A DNA stretch of 64,000 nt from Gemmatimonas sp. (GTDB taxonomy: Bacteria > Gemmatimonadota > Gemmatimonadetes > Gemmatimonadales > Gemmatimonadaceae), in NCBI RefSeq assembly GCF_021298855.1, contig NZ_JAJTHI010000001.1:1-64000 (forward strand), given 5' to 3'. A model generated the notes under the pieces. It did no database searches and was not told the DNA's origin. It worked only from the letters and a program-made list of their open reading frames with translations. Made by a program: the position numbers and the translations under genes. Below, piece by piece: positions 26,593-36,108 of the stretch. The stretch's first letter is position 1. Every line of letters starts with the position of its first letter.

Positions 26593-27339
26593 TCAGCGCC
26601 CCAGCGTTTCGATCACGAGCCGCGCCGCCGCGGCGCCCGAGTACTGCTGCTGCCCGGTGATGAGTCGGCCATCGCGGACCGCGAACGACCGGAAACGCTG
26701 GTCCACCACGAAGTTGGTATCGGCCATCGCGCGCGCCTCGTCCTCGATCCAGAACGGCTGGATACGCATGCCCACGAAACTGTCGGCGAACTGCTCCTCG
26801 CTGTTCGCGAAGCCCGTCCAGGTCTTCCCCTTCACGAGGAGCTCGCCGTTCGACAGGCGCGTCTCGAGCAGCAGGCAGGTCCCATGGCACACGGCCGCCA
26901 CCACCTTGCCGGCCTCGTAGCTCTCGGCCAGCAGTGCCTGGAGGGCGGTGTTGCCGCGGAAGGTGATCATCGGCGACTGCCCACCGATCACGAACAGGGC
27001 GTCGTAGTTCGCCACCTCGAGGCCCTCGATCGACGCGGTGTTCGCGAGCAGCGAGGCGTGCGACGGCGACCTCTTGAAGCCCAGCGAAATCAGGTCGTGC
27101 GCCGAGTACCCGCTGGCGTCCTCCGGATCGGAATAGCTGTCGGCCTGCAACGCGCCGCCAAGCGGACTGCGGATCTCGACGGAGTATCCGGCTTCGGTGA
27201 ATTCCCAGAATGGATGGGTGAGTTCGGCCCACCAGAAGCCCACGGGCCACTGCGTCACGGGGGACACGGCGGCATTGGCCGCGAGCATCAGCACGCGCTT
27301 GGGGCGGGCCGTGGTCGACACATTGATGTTGGCACTCAT
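26593..27339 (-). CDS. DJ-1/PfpI-family protein (class I glutamine amidotransferase-like)
   Basis: DJ-1/PfpI proteins include glyoxalases, deglycase-like stress proteins and proteases; the exact activity here is not determined. The 248-residue product has the nucleophile elbow VVAAVCHGTCLLLE with the reactive Cys, the preceding YDALFVIGGQSPMITFRGNT, and an N-terminal VLMLAANAAVSPVTQWPVGFWWAELTHP with conserved acidic and aromatic residues near the active site. It is divergent from an HxlR-type regulator across a 121-bp spacer full of palindromes, the classic arrangement for a redox- or electrophile-sensing pair. Confidence 0.85.
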   Translation of the reverse strand: MSANINVSTTARPKRVLMLAANAAVSPVTQWPVGFWWAELTHPFWEFTEAGYSVEIRSPLGGALQADSYSDPEDASGYSAHDLISLGFKRSPSHASLLANTASIEGLEVANYDALFVIGGQSPMITFRGNTALQALLAESYEAGKVVAAVCHGTCLLLETRLSNGELLVKGKTWTGFANSEEQFADSFVGMRIQPFWIEDEARAMADTNFVVDQRFRSFAVRDGRLITGQQQYSGAAAARLVIETLGR

Positions 27340-27390
27340 CTGGCTGTGGTCGGTGAGGAGTTGACAGCGACAACGGATCGACCACAGCGT

Positions 27391-27460
27391 ATGGTATCAC
27401 TCCCCGCTGGACCAGTATGCACTTTTTGGGGTGATACTTACACTTTTGAGAGTGTTATCG
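27391..27460. promoter_or_regulatory. Putative HxlR operators between pfpI and the regulator
   Basis: GTATCACTCCCC (from about 27,395) faces GGGGTGATAC (27,429-27,438) as an imperfect palindrome. Immediately after comes ACACT TTTGAG AGTGT, a perfect 5-bp inverted repeat ending 8 bp before the HxlR ATG. These symmetric sites are typical targets of dimeric winged-helix regulators and would allow control of both divergent genes. Inference only. Confidence 0.5.
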
Positions 27461-27799
27461 ATGCCTGAGTTCGTATTCGAAGGGCTCGTGTTTCAGAGTC
27501 CCGTGGAGCTCGCCCTGCACGCCATCGGCGGCAAATGGAAGATGCCCATACTCTGGCGTCTCAATCGGCGCACGTGGCGCTACAACGAACTGCACCGCGA
27601 CCTCACGCGCGTATCGCACAAGATGCTCACGCAGCAGTTGCGCGAGCTCGAGCAGGCGGGATTGCTCACGCGCACCGTGCACCCCGTGGTGCCCCCCCAC
27701 GTGGACTACGCGATCACGGATCTCGGACGCACCGCGCTGCCGGCGATCGAGGCGTTGCGGGCGTGGGGAATGGCCTACCGGAGAAAGCGGGAGCGGTGA
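27461..27799 (+). CDS. HxlR-family winged-helix transcriptional regulator
   Basis: A 112-residue DNA-binding protein. The family signature ELALHAIGGKWKMPILWRL is followed by YNELHRDLTRVSHKMLTQQL (recognition helix region) and the wing/strand segment LTRTVHPVVPPHVDYAITDL. Members often sense aldehydes or oxidants. ATG 27461 is preferred over a TTG upstream because it begins at the usual N-terminus and leaves the palindromes outside the coding region. Probably represses itself and the divergent pfpI gene. Confidence 0.92.
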   Translation: MPEFVFEGLVFQSPVELALHAIGGKWKMPILWRLNRRTWRYNELHRDLTRVSHKMLTQQLRELEQAGLLTRTVHPVVPPHVDYAITDLGRTALPAIEALRAWGMAYRRKRER

Positions 27800-27841
27800 G
27801 CGAGCGGACCGGCGGGGACGCCGGTCTGTCCCTCTCGACGC

Positions 27842-28807
27842 TCAGCCGCACCCCGCAATCGCACTCTCCCACAGCACGCGCCACGCGCCTTCGCGCCGCG
27901 CGAGAACGGCGGCACCGAGCGCCACGCCGTCATCGCGGCCGAACAGCAGCCGCACATCCGGCGAACCGGTGGCGCGGAACGCGAGCAGCGGTTCGGCCAC
28001 CACGAGTTCCTCCTCGTGGCCCGAGGCGCGCTCGTGCCACCCCACGCGCCACGTGGCCGCAGTGTTGCCGAGCGCGTCGACCACGAGCACGAGGCGCTCC
28101 TCCTTGGGATCGTCCTCCTGATTCACGCGGCGGGCCAGCAGGGCCACGACGAACGTGCTGTCGACACCGCGGGAGCGCCACGCGCGCAACACCACGAAGG
28201 GGAGCGCGCGGAAGGTGGCACTCGTGTCGTCGGGGAGACGTGAGGCGAGGCGGGTGAGATCGGCGGCGAGTCGCGCCGAGTCTCGCGGCGCCAGCCCTTC
28301 GATCGAATCGAGCGGAATGGGCGTCACGCGCCCGGCCGCGAAGGCGGCGGTCCACGGCGGCACCGCGGCGCCGGCGTCGACGGCGAGGCGGGCCACCGGC
28401 CACGCCGAACACCCGGCCTCCCCCGGCGGTGCCAGTTCCACGGCCAGGCGCGCGTCACTTACCCGCCCGCCCCGCGAAAAGAGCTCGACGCGCGCGTCCC
28501 CGACAAGCGCACCCACCCCGGTGGTATCCCCCACGCTGCTGTCCGCCGCCTCGGGGAGCAGCAGCGACCCGGCCACCATGCCGCCGTCGACGGTGGGGAG
28601 CACCACGAAGGGGCCCGCCGCCATGTCCCAACCGCTCACGCGGCCCTCGAGGGCGGCGGGCTCGGGACGCACGCCGTTTTCGGCCGGTGCCGCCGAATCG
28701 CCGCCGGCCGGCGACCGGGGGCGATCGCAGGCCATGCCGACGAGGGCCAGACCGACCAGGCACGCACGCCATGCGACACAGCGGAAAAAGACAGGGTGCC
28801 GGGGCAT
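27842..28807 (-). CDS. Lipoprotein of unknown function
   Basis: A 321-residue protein with a lipoprotein signal (CLVGLALVGMAC, Cys about residue 27) followed by a proline/alanine-rich spacer. The mature part has no family I recognise; it looks like one globular domain with beta-rich sequence such as GPFVVLPTVDGGMVAGSLLL and LVLVVDALGNTAATWRVGWH. It is convergent with the HxlR gene (42 bp) and divergent from an MFS gene. Confidence 0.65.
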   Translation of the reverse strand: MPRHPVFFRCVAWRACLVGLALVGMACDRPRSPAGGDSAAPAENGVRPEPAALEGRVSGWDMAAGPFVVLPTVDGGMVAGSLLLPEAADSSVGDTTGVGALVGDARVELFSRGGRVSDARLAVELAPPGEAGCSAWPVARLAVDAGAAVPPWTAAFAAGRVTPIPLDSIEGLAPRDSARLAADLTRLASRLPDDTSATFRALPFVVLRAWRSRGVDSTFVVALLARRVNQEDDPKEERLVLVVDALGNTAATWRVGWHERASGHEEELVVAEPLLAFRATGSPDVRLLFGRDDGVALGAAVLARREGAWRVLWESAIAGCG

Positions 28808-28918
28808 GTGAAGAAGTATGGCACGGGATGTACTGGACAGCGACCATACCGGCCCAGAGCATTACCCACCGACCCGGCTCGATCTCCGTGGCCCATTCAC
28901 CGCCCGAACCACCTACCC

Positions 28919-30286
28919 GTGACCACGCCCGCCATCGCCAGATCCAAGGGGCTGCTCAACGCCCTCGGGCTGCACCGCCCCGAATTGCGGGCCTGGGCCA
29001 TGTATGACTGGGCCGTGTCGGCCATGCAGACCGTCATCACGACGGCCGTGTTTCCCATCTACTTCATCTCGGTCGCCGGCGCCGACATGACGAAGGCGGA
29101 GGCCACCGCCTGGTATTCGTGGGCCAACACGGCAGGCGCCCTCCTCATCGCCGTCCTGTCGCCGGTCCTCGGTGCCATGGCCGACTATCGCTCGGCCAAG
29201 AAACGCTTCCTGAGCGTCTTCATGCTGCTCGGCGTGTTCAGCACCATGGGCATGTTCTTCATCATGCACGGGGACCTGTTCCTGGCCGCCACGCTGTTCG
29301 TGCTCTCGCTCGCGGGCGCCACGGGCAGCATGACGTTCTACGAGTCGCTGTTGCCCCACATCGCGCGCGAAGACGAAATCGATCGCGTCAGCACCGGCGC
29401 CTACGCCATGGGGTACATCGGTGGCGGGCTGCTCCTGGCCATCAATCTGGCGTGGATCAGCAATCCGGCGCTCTTCGGCCTTCCCGCCGGCGATGATCTC
29501 ACGCCGGCAGAGGCCACGCTGCCAGCACGTCTGGCGTTCCTGAGCGTGGGAGTGTGGTGGTTGCTGTTCAGCATTCCCACGCTGCGCGGCGTGCCCGAGC
29601 CGCCGCGTCGCATCGAGACCGACGAAACGCCGACCGGCAATTCCGTGGTCGTGGCGTTCTCGCGGCTGCGCGAAACGCTCGGTGAAATGCGTCTCTACAA
29701 GCAGGCGTTCCTCACCATGCTGGCGTTCACCATCTACAACGACGGCATCCAGACGATCGTGCGCATGGCCACGGTCTTCGGTGAGGAGTTGGGGCTGCCG
29801 CGGTCGGACCTCATCACGGCCGTTCTCATCGTGCAGTTCGTGGGCATTCCGTTCTCGTTCCTGTTCGGCACGCTGGCCTCACGACTGGGCACGAAGCTGT
29901 CCATTCTGCTGGGGCTGGCGGTGTACACCGGTATCTGCATCTACGCCTACACGATTCACACGGTCACCGAGTTCTACCTGCTGGCCGGCATGGTGGCCAT
30001 GGTACAGGGCGGCACCCAGGCGCTCAGCCGCTCGCTGTTTGCCAGCATGGTGCCCAAGCACAAGAGCGGCGAGTTCTTCGGCTTCTACAGTGTGTTCGAG
30101 AAGTTCGGCGGCATCCTCGGGCCGGCGGTCTTCGGCATCGCGGTGAGCACGACGGGCAGTTCGCGCAGCGCCATTCTGTGGGTGATCGCCTTCTTCGTCG
30201 TGGGCGGCGCCATGCTCATGACGGTGAACATCGCCGAGGGGGAGCGCATGGCGCACGACGCCGACGCGCACACCCTGTCGGCCTGA
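28919..30286 (+). CDS. MFS transporter, UMF1 (Atg22-like) family
   Basis: Polytopic inner-membrane permease of the major facilitator superfamily. The ~455-residue product begins near the UMF1-typical RAWAMYDWAVSAMQTVITTA and has 11-12 hydrophobic segments. It includes ADYRSAKKRFLSVFMLLGVF (the MFS loop 2-3 region) and the YNDGIQTIVRMATVFG motif common in this family. The GTG at 28919 is chosen because it removes a non-conserved N-terminal extension. Substrate unknown; efflux of amino acids or metabolites is typical for relatives. Confidence 0.87.
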   Translation: MTTPAIARSKGLLNALGLHRPELRAWAMYDWAVSAMQTVITTAVFPIYFISVAGADMTKAEATAWYSWANTAGALLIAVLSPVLGAMADYRSAKKRFLSVFMLLGVFSTMGMFFIMHGDLFLAATLFVLSLAGATGSMTFYESLLPHIAREDEIDRVSTGAYAMGYIGGGLLLAINLAWISNPALFGLPAGDDLTPAEATLPARLAFLSVGVWWLLFSIPTLRGVPEPPRRIETDETPTGNSVVVAFSRLRETLGEMRLYKQAFLTMLAFTIYNDGIQTIVRMATVFGEELGLPRSDLITAVLIVQFVGIPFSFLFGTLASRLGTKLSILLGLAVYTGICIYAYTIHTVTEFYLLAGMVAMVQGGTQALSRSLFASMVPKHKSGEFFGFYSVFEKFGGILGPAVFGIAVSTTGSSRSAILWVIAFFVVGGAMLMTVNIAEGERMAHDADAHTLSA

Positions 30287-30307
30287 GCGCCAGGACACGC
30301 CGGGGCC

Positions 30308-30685
30308 CTATCGGGTTCCCTGGCCCACTGCCAGCAATCGCTCGTCGTACGGCGGATAGACCGGGCCGCCCAGGTCCCAGTGCCACGCGTCACGGCGCGT
30401 GCCGGTGCGCGGATCCTTGAGGGGCTTGTACTGGAGCCGCGCGACACTGAGACCGAGGGCCGCGCCGTACGCCACGAGACGGGCGCGATCGGTGCTCACC
30501 AGATGCACCAGCGGCGTGTCCTTCCAGACATGCCGGTGCAGCCAGAGGCCGCCGTCCATGGCGTGAATCATGCCCTCGCGACGCTTGACGTACTCCCGGC
30601 ACCCGCTGAAAAGATTCAACGCCCGCAAGCGCGCGTGGCGCCGGTGGGAATCCGGGTCATTCACGATGGCCGGCAGCGTGGGCAT
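30308..30685 (-). CDS. Small protein of unknown function downstream of polA
   Basis: A 125-residue basic, soluble protein (GGLWLHRHVWKDTPLVHLVS, DAWHWDLGGPVYPPYDERLL). I recognise no family. It is rich in His, Arg and Trp and lacks membrane segments. It starts 12 bp after the polA stop on the same strand and probably shares its transcript, which is the only functional hint. Coding composition looks genuine. Confidence 0.6.
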   Translation of the reverse strand: MPTLPAIVNDPDSHRRHARLRALNLFSGCREYVKRREGMIHAMDGGLWLHRHVWKDTPLVHLVSTDRARLVAYGAALGLSVARLQYKPLKDPRTGTRRDAWHWDLGGPVYPPYDERLLAVGQGTR

Positions 30686-30697
30686 GCCTCCACCCCC

Positions 30698-33643
30698 TCA
30701 GGACTTGGCCGTCACCCAGTCGGTGCCACTCCCCATCTCCACGAGCAGCGGCACGTTCAGATCTGCCGCGCCCTCCATCTCCCGCTTCACCAGCGCCGCC
30801 AACGCCGCCTCTTCCTCGGGAGGCAGCTCGAACACCAGTTCGTCATGCACCTGCAGCAGCATGCGGGCGGCAAACCCCTCGCGCGCCAGCGCCGCGTGTA
30901 CCCGGATCATCGCGATCTTGATGAGATCGGCGGCCGACCCCTGGATGGGGGCATTGGCGGCCACGCGCTCCCCAAAGGCACGGATGTTGAAGTTGCGCTC
31001 CTTGAGCTCGGGGATGTAGCGACGCCGCTTGAAGAGCGTTTCGACGTAGCCCTTCTGCCTGGCCTCCACCACACACCGGTCGAGGAAGGCCTTCACCCCG
31101 GCAAAGCGCTCGAAGTAGGTATCGATGAATGCCTTCGCTTCGGCGTTGGAGATGCGCAGCTGGCGGGAGAGCGCGTGCGCCCCCTGGCCGTAAATGGTCG
31201 CGAAGTTGATCGTCTTCGCGCGCGCGCGCATCTCGCCCGTGACGTCCGTCAGCGGGATGCCAAAGATGATCGCGGCCGTCTGCCTGTGAATGTCACCGCC
31301 GGCCTGGAAGGCGCTGACGAACGCCGGATCACCGCTGAGGTGCGCGAGGAGGCGCAGCTCGATCTGTGAATAGTCCGCGCTGAGCAGGCGCCACCCGGTA
31401 CGCGGCACGAACCCGCGACGAATCTCGCGCCCCAGTTCACGCCGGCTCGGAATGTTCTGCAGGTTGGGATCGGAGCTCGAGAGGCGCCCCGTGGCCGCGA
31501 CGGTCTGGTTGTACGACGTGTGCAACCGGTGGTCGCGCGGATGCACGAGCCGGGGCAACGCGTCGATGTACGTGCCCTCCAACTTGAAGATCTCACGGTA
31601 CTCCATGAGCAGCGTGGGAAGCACGTGCCCTTCCTCGGCCAACTCCTGCAGCACGCTCGCGTCGGTACTGGGGCCGGTGGCCGTCTTCTTCTTCACCGGC
31701 AGGCCGAGCTCCTCGAAGAGCACCGTGCGCAACTGCGGGTTGGAGTTGATGTTGAACTCGTGGCCGGCCTCCGCATAGATCGCCTGCTCGACCCGCGCGC
31801 GCTCGGCGGCGAAGCGCGTCTTGAGCGATTCGAACCAGGCCAGATCGATGGCGATGCCGTCGTACTCCATGTCGGCAAGCACCGACACCAGCGGCACCTC
31901 CATATCGCGCAGCAACGGCAGCATGGCGTGCTGCTCGAGCTGCGGCTGGAGCAGCGCCCGCAGCCGCATCGTCACGTCGACATCCTCGCACGAGTAGTCG
32001 CGCGCGGCATCCACCGGCACCACATCGAATCCCAGCTGCTGCTTCCCCTTGCCGCACAGCTGCTCGTACGCGGTCATGGTGTGCCCGAGATACTCGAGCG
32101 CCAGCAGGTCGAGCCCGTGTGAACGACGACCGGGGTCGAGCAGGTAGCTGGCGAGCATCGTATCGAACTCGAGTCCGGCCAGCCGTACGCCGGCGCCGCG
32201 CAGCACGAGCATGTCGTACTTGGCGTTCTGCGCGATCTTCTTCACCGCCGCGTCTTCGAGCATGGCGCGCAGCGGCGCGCAGGGCGCACTGTCGAAGGGT
32301 GGCAGATTCACCGGCTCCGGCACACCGGCGTTGAGGCGACGCCCGGCGATTCCGGCATCGCCCGAGAGCAACGCCAGGTTGCCCGAGCCGTCATCGCGGC
32401 GATGACGGAAGGGCAGGTAGTAGCCCTCGCCCGGCGCGACGGCAATGGAGAGCCCCACGAGCGTGGCACGCATCGCATCCACGGGATTGGGCGCATCCGG
32501 ATCGCACACCGTTTCGGTATCGATGGCAATGTACGGTACCTCGCGCACCCGCTGCAGCATCCTGGTCAGCGCGTCGACCGTCTCGACCGTGGCGTAGCGC
32601 GCGTCGGCCAGCACCGGCACGCCGCTCGTGCTCTCCCGCACCGGCGCTGCCACGGGCCGCGCACCGGCGTGGGCCGCGGGGGCAGCCACCTCCGCGCTGC
32701 CGGTGGTCGTGGCCGCCGCCGGCGGCGCGACGGCCACTCCCCCCACATCCTTCAGCAGGCTCGTGAACTCGAGCTCGAGATACAGCGCCCGCAGCGCGGC
32801 GGTGTCGGGGGCGTTCACGTGCAGCTGCTGCGGGTCCAGCTCCACGGGCACATCACAGCGAATGGTGACCAGCTGTTTCGACAGGCGCGCCTCGGCTTCG
32901 TACTGGAGCAGCGCCTCGCGCGGACGCTTCTTCGTGATCTCCGAGGCGTGCGCGAGGATGTTCTCCAGCGGGCCGTACTGCGTGATGAGTTCGATGGCGC
33001 CCTTCTCGCCGATCCCCTTCACCCCCGGCACGTTGTCGCTGCTGTCGCCCACGAGCGCGAGATAGTCGATCACCCGCTCCGGCGGCACACCCAGCCGCGC
33101 GCTCGCGTTTTCCATGCCCACCCAGCTCTCTTCAACGCTGGCGGGCCCGCCTCGCCCGGGATTGAGCAGCCACACCCCGGGACGCACCAGCTGCTGAAAA
33201 TCCTTGTCGCCCGACACGATGACCACGTGGTAGCCGGCCTCGACCCCCTTCTTGGCCATCGTGCCGATCACGTCGTCGGCTTCGAACCCCTCGGCGGTCA
33301 GCACCGGAATGTCGTAGGCCGCCAGCAGCTGCAGCACCCGCTCCAACCCCTGATCGAAGTCGGCCTGCAGGTCGTCGGCAAGCTTCTCGCGCGTGGCCTT
33401 GTAGTCGGGGTACAGCGCGTCGCGGAAGGTGGCGCCGCTGTCGTGGACCCACGCCAGCAGCTCCGGCTGGTGCGTCGTGAGCAGCCGCTTGAGGAAGTTG
33501 GCCACGCCCCACGCAATGCTGGTGTTCTCACCACGACTCGTGCTGAGCGGACGCTGCAGGAGCGCGAAGAACGCGCGGTAAATGAGCGCGTAGCCGTCGA
33601 TGAGGAAGAGCCGAGGCGCCGGGGGGCGGGTGACGTCAGCCAC
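30698..33643 (-). CDS. polA: DNA polymerase I with both exonucleases
   Basis: Repair and Okazaki-fragment polymerase. The 981-residue product has three domains. The N-terminal 5'-nuclease (about 1-300) includes LFLIDGYALIYRAFFALLQR and EGFEADDVIGTMAKKG. The 3'-5' exonuclease (about 345-545) starts YIAIDTETVCDPDAPNPVDA, with exo residues retained. The polymerase domain includes DYSQIELRLLAHLSGDP (motif A), RAKTINFATIYGQGAHALSR (motif B) and LLQVHDELVFELP (motif C). Because the DxE of the exo motif is present, proofreading is probably active, unlike Taq-type enzymes. The start is GTG 33643. Confidence 0.97.
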   Translation of the reverse strand: MADVTRPPAPRLFLIDGYALIYRAFFALLQRPLSTSRGENTSIAWGVANFLKRLLTTHQPELLAWVHDSGATFRDALYPDYKATREKLADDLQADFDQGLERVLQLLAAYDIPVLTAEGFEADDVIGTMAKKGVEAGYHVVIVSGDKDFQQLVRPGVWLLNPGRGGPASVEESWVGMENASARLGVPPERVIDYLALVGDSSDNVPGVKGIGEKGAIELITQYGPLENILAHASEITKKRPREALLQYEAEARLSKQLVTIRCDVPVELDPQQLHVNAPDTAALRALYLELEFTSLLKDVGGVAVAPPAAATTTGSAEVAAPAAHAGARPVAAPVRESTSGVPVLADARYATVETVDALTRMLQRVREVPYIAIDTETVCDPDAPNPVDAMRATLVGLSIAVAPGEGYYLPFRHRRDDGSGNLALLSGDAGIAGRRLNAGVPEPVNLPPFDSAPCAPLRAMLEDAAVKKIAQNAKYDMLVLRGAGVRLAGLEFDTMLASYLLDPGRRSHGLDLLALEYLGHTMTAYEQLCGKGKQQLGFDVVPVDAARDYSCEDVDVTMRLRALLQPQLEQHAMLPLLRDMEVPLVSVLADMEYDGIAIDLAWFESLKTRFAAERARVEQAIYAEAGHEFNINSNPQLRTVLFEELGLPVKKKTATGPSTDASVLQELAEEGHVLPTLLMEYREIFKLEGTYIDALPRLVHPRDHRLHTSYNQTVAATGRLSSSDPNLQNIPSRRELGREIRRGFVPRTGWRLLSADYSQIELRLLAHLSGDPAFVSAFQAGGDIHRQTAAIIFGIPLTDVTGEMRARAKTINFATIYGQGAHALSRQLRISNAEAKAFIDTYFERFAGVKAFLDRCVVEARQKGYVETLFKRRRYIPELKERNFNIRAFGERVAANAPIQGSAADLIKIAMIRVHAALAREGFAARMLLQVHDELVFELPPEEEAALAALVKREMEGAADLNVPLLVEMGSGTDWVTAKS

Positions 33644-33669
33644 GGCACCCCCGGCCGGCGGGGGCGCGC

Positions 33670-35079
33670 TCAGCGCGCGCCGAGCTTGCGGCGAATGGCG
33701 AGGTCGAGGTCGCCGCGGCTCTGTGGCGAGAGGCGCCAGCGGCCAAAACCGGTCTGGTCGATGAAGAAGAGCTGGATGCGCAGCTCGCGGTATTCCCAGA
33801 TCTGCTGGCGGACGCGCTCATTCGGATTGAGCAACCCGGTGTCGATGATGTTGTCCGGATCGCCCAGCGCCACGAAGGCGGTGCCGCGATCCGACTGCCA
33901 GCCGGCTCCGACGTCGTCGCGAAACCGGAGGTTGGCGGTGCGGATACGGGCAAAGTAATCACGCAACCCCTCGTGTTCAGCGGTGCCCGGCACCGGATCG
34001 GTGGCCTTGAGAAACGTCGTCCAGGCCGTGGCCCGGTCGGCGAGATCGGCATCCCGCAACGCCCTGAGCTGATCGGGGGTGGTGAACCAGCGCAGGTACG
34101 CGAGCATCTCGTCGAAGGTGCCTATGGGCACATCTTCGCCGAGGGTAACCAGGACGCGCGTACGCGCCGTATCGGTGCGGCCGGCGGCCGTGACCTGAAT
34201 GGTGTTGATGCCGATGGCCAGGCGGTTCACCGGCAACCCGATGGTGGTGCTGCGCCCCGCCCCGCGCTGCGGCAGTTCCACGACGGTGTCGAGTCCCACG
34301 ATCTCGGCGTCACCCACGGCACGCACCCGCACACTGCCCGGTGGTGTACTGCCGACCGCGTCGATGTAGAGCGCCAGCAGCGAGTCGATACCGTACACCA
34401 GCGTGGAGCGCGGACGCGCCAGCACACGCGGTAGCGAGTCGACCGTCTGACGGGGAATGGCCTCGTACACGGGAATGGCGGTGGTCAGGCCGTCCGGCGC
34501 CAACGCGGGCACCTGCAGCGAGACCTCCTCGCTGGAGCTCCGGATGCTCGACTCGTCCTTGACGCTGACCGTCATCGTGTAGCGTCCCGGCGCCAGACGC
34601 AGGAACTGCTGCCAGATGATGCTTTCGTCGGTACGAGACGTTTCGCGGAAGGTGGGCACGCGCACCTGTTCGGTGGCTTCGATGGTGCGCACGACCGTGG
34701 CACCCTGTCGCAGCTGCACGCGGGCCACATAGGCGGCGGCGTACCGGTCACCCTCGCGCGCAAAGCCCAGCGAACGTGAGGGGAGCGACAGCGCCAGCAG
34801 CGTGAGCGTACTGTCCGGCGACGGGGCGCGGAGGAACGACACGGAGGCGGTAAAGGGTATCGTCCCGGCCCCGGCAACCAACCCCATGGCGCGGTACAGC
34901 CGGGTCATCTCCGCCGGGGCACCGGGGATGGGAACACCTGGCGCGCCCGGCGCGCCCGGCGGCACGGCCGAGGCTGCTCCGGTAGGACGCGGCTTCGCAC
35001 ACCCCGTGAGCGCGAGGAGAACGGCGACGGCACCGGCGATCGTCCCCGCGGCGGGACGTGGAAGCAGCTTGCGTAACAT
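33670..35079 (-). CDS. GWxTD-domain lipoprotein
   Basis: An exported lipoprotein (signal with LLALTGC) of about 469 residues. The C-terminal region has the GWxTD-domain pattern: TPDQLRALRDADLADRATAW, then LRDYFARIRTANLRFRDDVG, GWQSDRGTAFVALGDPDNII (a GWxSD variant) and QIWEYRELRIQLFFIDQTGF. The preceding ~300 residues contain repeated beta-rich stretches. The family is common in Acidobacteriota, Gemmatimonadota and Bacteroidota; function unknown. ATG 35079 gives the proper signal peptide. It is divergent from the kinase and 26 bp upstream of polA on the same strand. Confidence 0.83.
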   Translation of the reverse strand: MLRKLLPRPAAGTIAGAVAVLLALTGCAKPRPTGAASAVPPGAPGAPGVPIPGAPAEMTRLYRAMGLVAGAGTIPFTASVSFLRAPSPDSTLTLLALSLPSRSLGFAREGDRYAAAYVARVQLRQGATVVRTIEATEQVRVPTFRETSRTDESIIWQQFLRLAPGRYTMTVSVKDESSIRSSSEEVSLQVPALAPDGLTTAIPVYEAIPRQTVDSLPRVLARPRSTLVYGIDSLLALYIDAVGSTPPGSVRVRAVGDAEIVGLDTVVELPQRGAGRSTTIGLPVNRLAIGINTIQVTAAGRTDTARTRVLVTLGEDVPIGTFDEMLAYLRWFTTPDQLRALRDADLADRATAWTTFLKATDPVPGTAEHEGLRDYFARIRTANLRFRDDVGAGWQSDRGTAFVALGDPDNIIDTGLLNPNERVRQQIWEYRELRIQLFFIDQTGFGRWRLSPQSRGDLDLAIRRKLGAR

Positions 35080-35125
35080 GTGTGGCTGATGGGACGAAGG
35101 GTGCGGCACGTTCCTGAGCCTTGTC

Positions 35126-35154
35126 TTGCTGCGACTGCTGGACGGCGTTACGTT
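35126..35154 (+). promoter_or_regulatory. Candidate promoter of the kinase gene (leaderless mRNA)
   Basis: TTGCTG (35126-35131), a 17-bp spacer and TACGTT (35149-35154). The first transcribed base would fall at or next to the GTG start at 35161, predicting a leaderless message. Confidence 0.5.
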
Positions 35155-35160
35155 CGCCCC

Positions 35161-36108
35161 GTGGCTATCGAGACGCTAGTCGGGACGACATTGGCCGGGT
35201 ACACGGTACGCGGAAAAGTTGGTGAGGGTGGGACGGCAACCGTCTTCCGCGCCGATCATCCGACGCATGGTACCGTTGCCCTGAAGGTGCTGCGGGAGAA
35301 GTTGCAGCACGACAAGACCGCCGTGGCGCGTTTTCTCCGTGAGGCGCAGTTCGGTGCTCGGGTAGAACACGCGAACATCGTGCGTACCCTAGACTACGGG
35401 CAGTCGGACAGCGATCGCTACTATCTCGCCATCGAATGGGCGGGGGGGGAGATCCTCGACAAGTACGCCGAAAAGAGCGGTCCGCTTCCCTGCAAGGAAG
35501 TCGCCGCGATCATGGCGCAGATCTGTGGTGCTGTTCAGGCCGCCCACGACGTGGGTATCGTGCACCGCGACCTGAAGCCGGAAAACATCATGTACGACCC
35601 GGCCACCCGGCAGATCAAGCTGCTCGACTTCGGCATTGCCGCCGATACCGAGGCAGCCCCCGATCAGCGCCTCACCCGCGCCGGCTTCTTCGTGGGCACG
35701 CTCATGTACGTGGCCCCTGAGGCGCTGTCCGGAGAGCTGGTGGGACCAGCTGCCGACCAGTATTCGCTGGCCACCATTGCGTACTACCTGCTGTCGGGGT
35801 GCCTGCCCTACACCGGCAAGTCGCCGCGCGAGCTGTTCTCGCAGCTGCTCACGCAGCCGCCCGTGTCGCTCAACAAGGCCAAGCCGTCGCTCACCTTTCC
35901 CGCGGCGGTCGAGGCCGTGGTCATGAAGGCGCTTTCCAAGGCTCCGGCGGAGCGGTACCCGTCGGTCATGGCCTTCTGCGAGGCGTTCAGCGACGCCGCG
36001 AACTCCACGGCCAGCAGCTCCGGCGCGGCGGCCGCCGCAGCCACCACCGACGCCGGCAAGGACAAGGGTGGGCTGTTCGGGAAAATGAAGGGACTGTTCG
36101 GCCGTTGA
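35161..36108 (+). CDS. Eukaryotic-like Ser/Thr protein kinase
   Basis: A 315-residue kinase of the Pkn type. The glycine loop GEGGTATVF (21-29), invariant Lys42 in VALKVL, catalytic loop IVHRDLKPENIM (Asp137) and DFG (156-158) are all intact, so it should be active. An activation segment with LTRAGFFVGTLMYVAPEAL follows. After the catalytic domain comes a Ser/Ala-rich tail and a short amphipathic end ([12 protein letters not shown]); no transmembrane segment or sensor domain is present. The start is GTG. The stop overlaps the pyrE start (TTGA), coupling the two genes. Confidence 0.92.
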   Translation: MAIETLVGTTLAGYTVRGKVGEGGTATVFRADHPTHGTVALKVLREKLQHDKTAVARFLREAQFGARVEHANIVRTLDYGQSDSDRYYLAIEWAGGEILDKYAEKSGPLPCKEVAAIMAQICGAVQAAHDVGIVHRDLKPENIMYDPATRQIKLLDFGIAADTEAAPDQRLTRAGFFVGTLMYVAPEALSGELVGPAADQYSLATIAYYLLSGCLPYTGKSPRELFSQLLTQPPVSLNKAKPSLTFPAAVEAVVMKALSKAPAERYPSVMAFCEAFSDAANSTASSSGAAAAAATTDAGKDKGGLFGKMKGLFGR

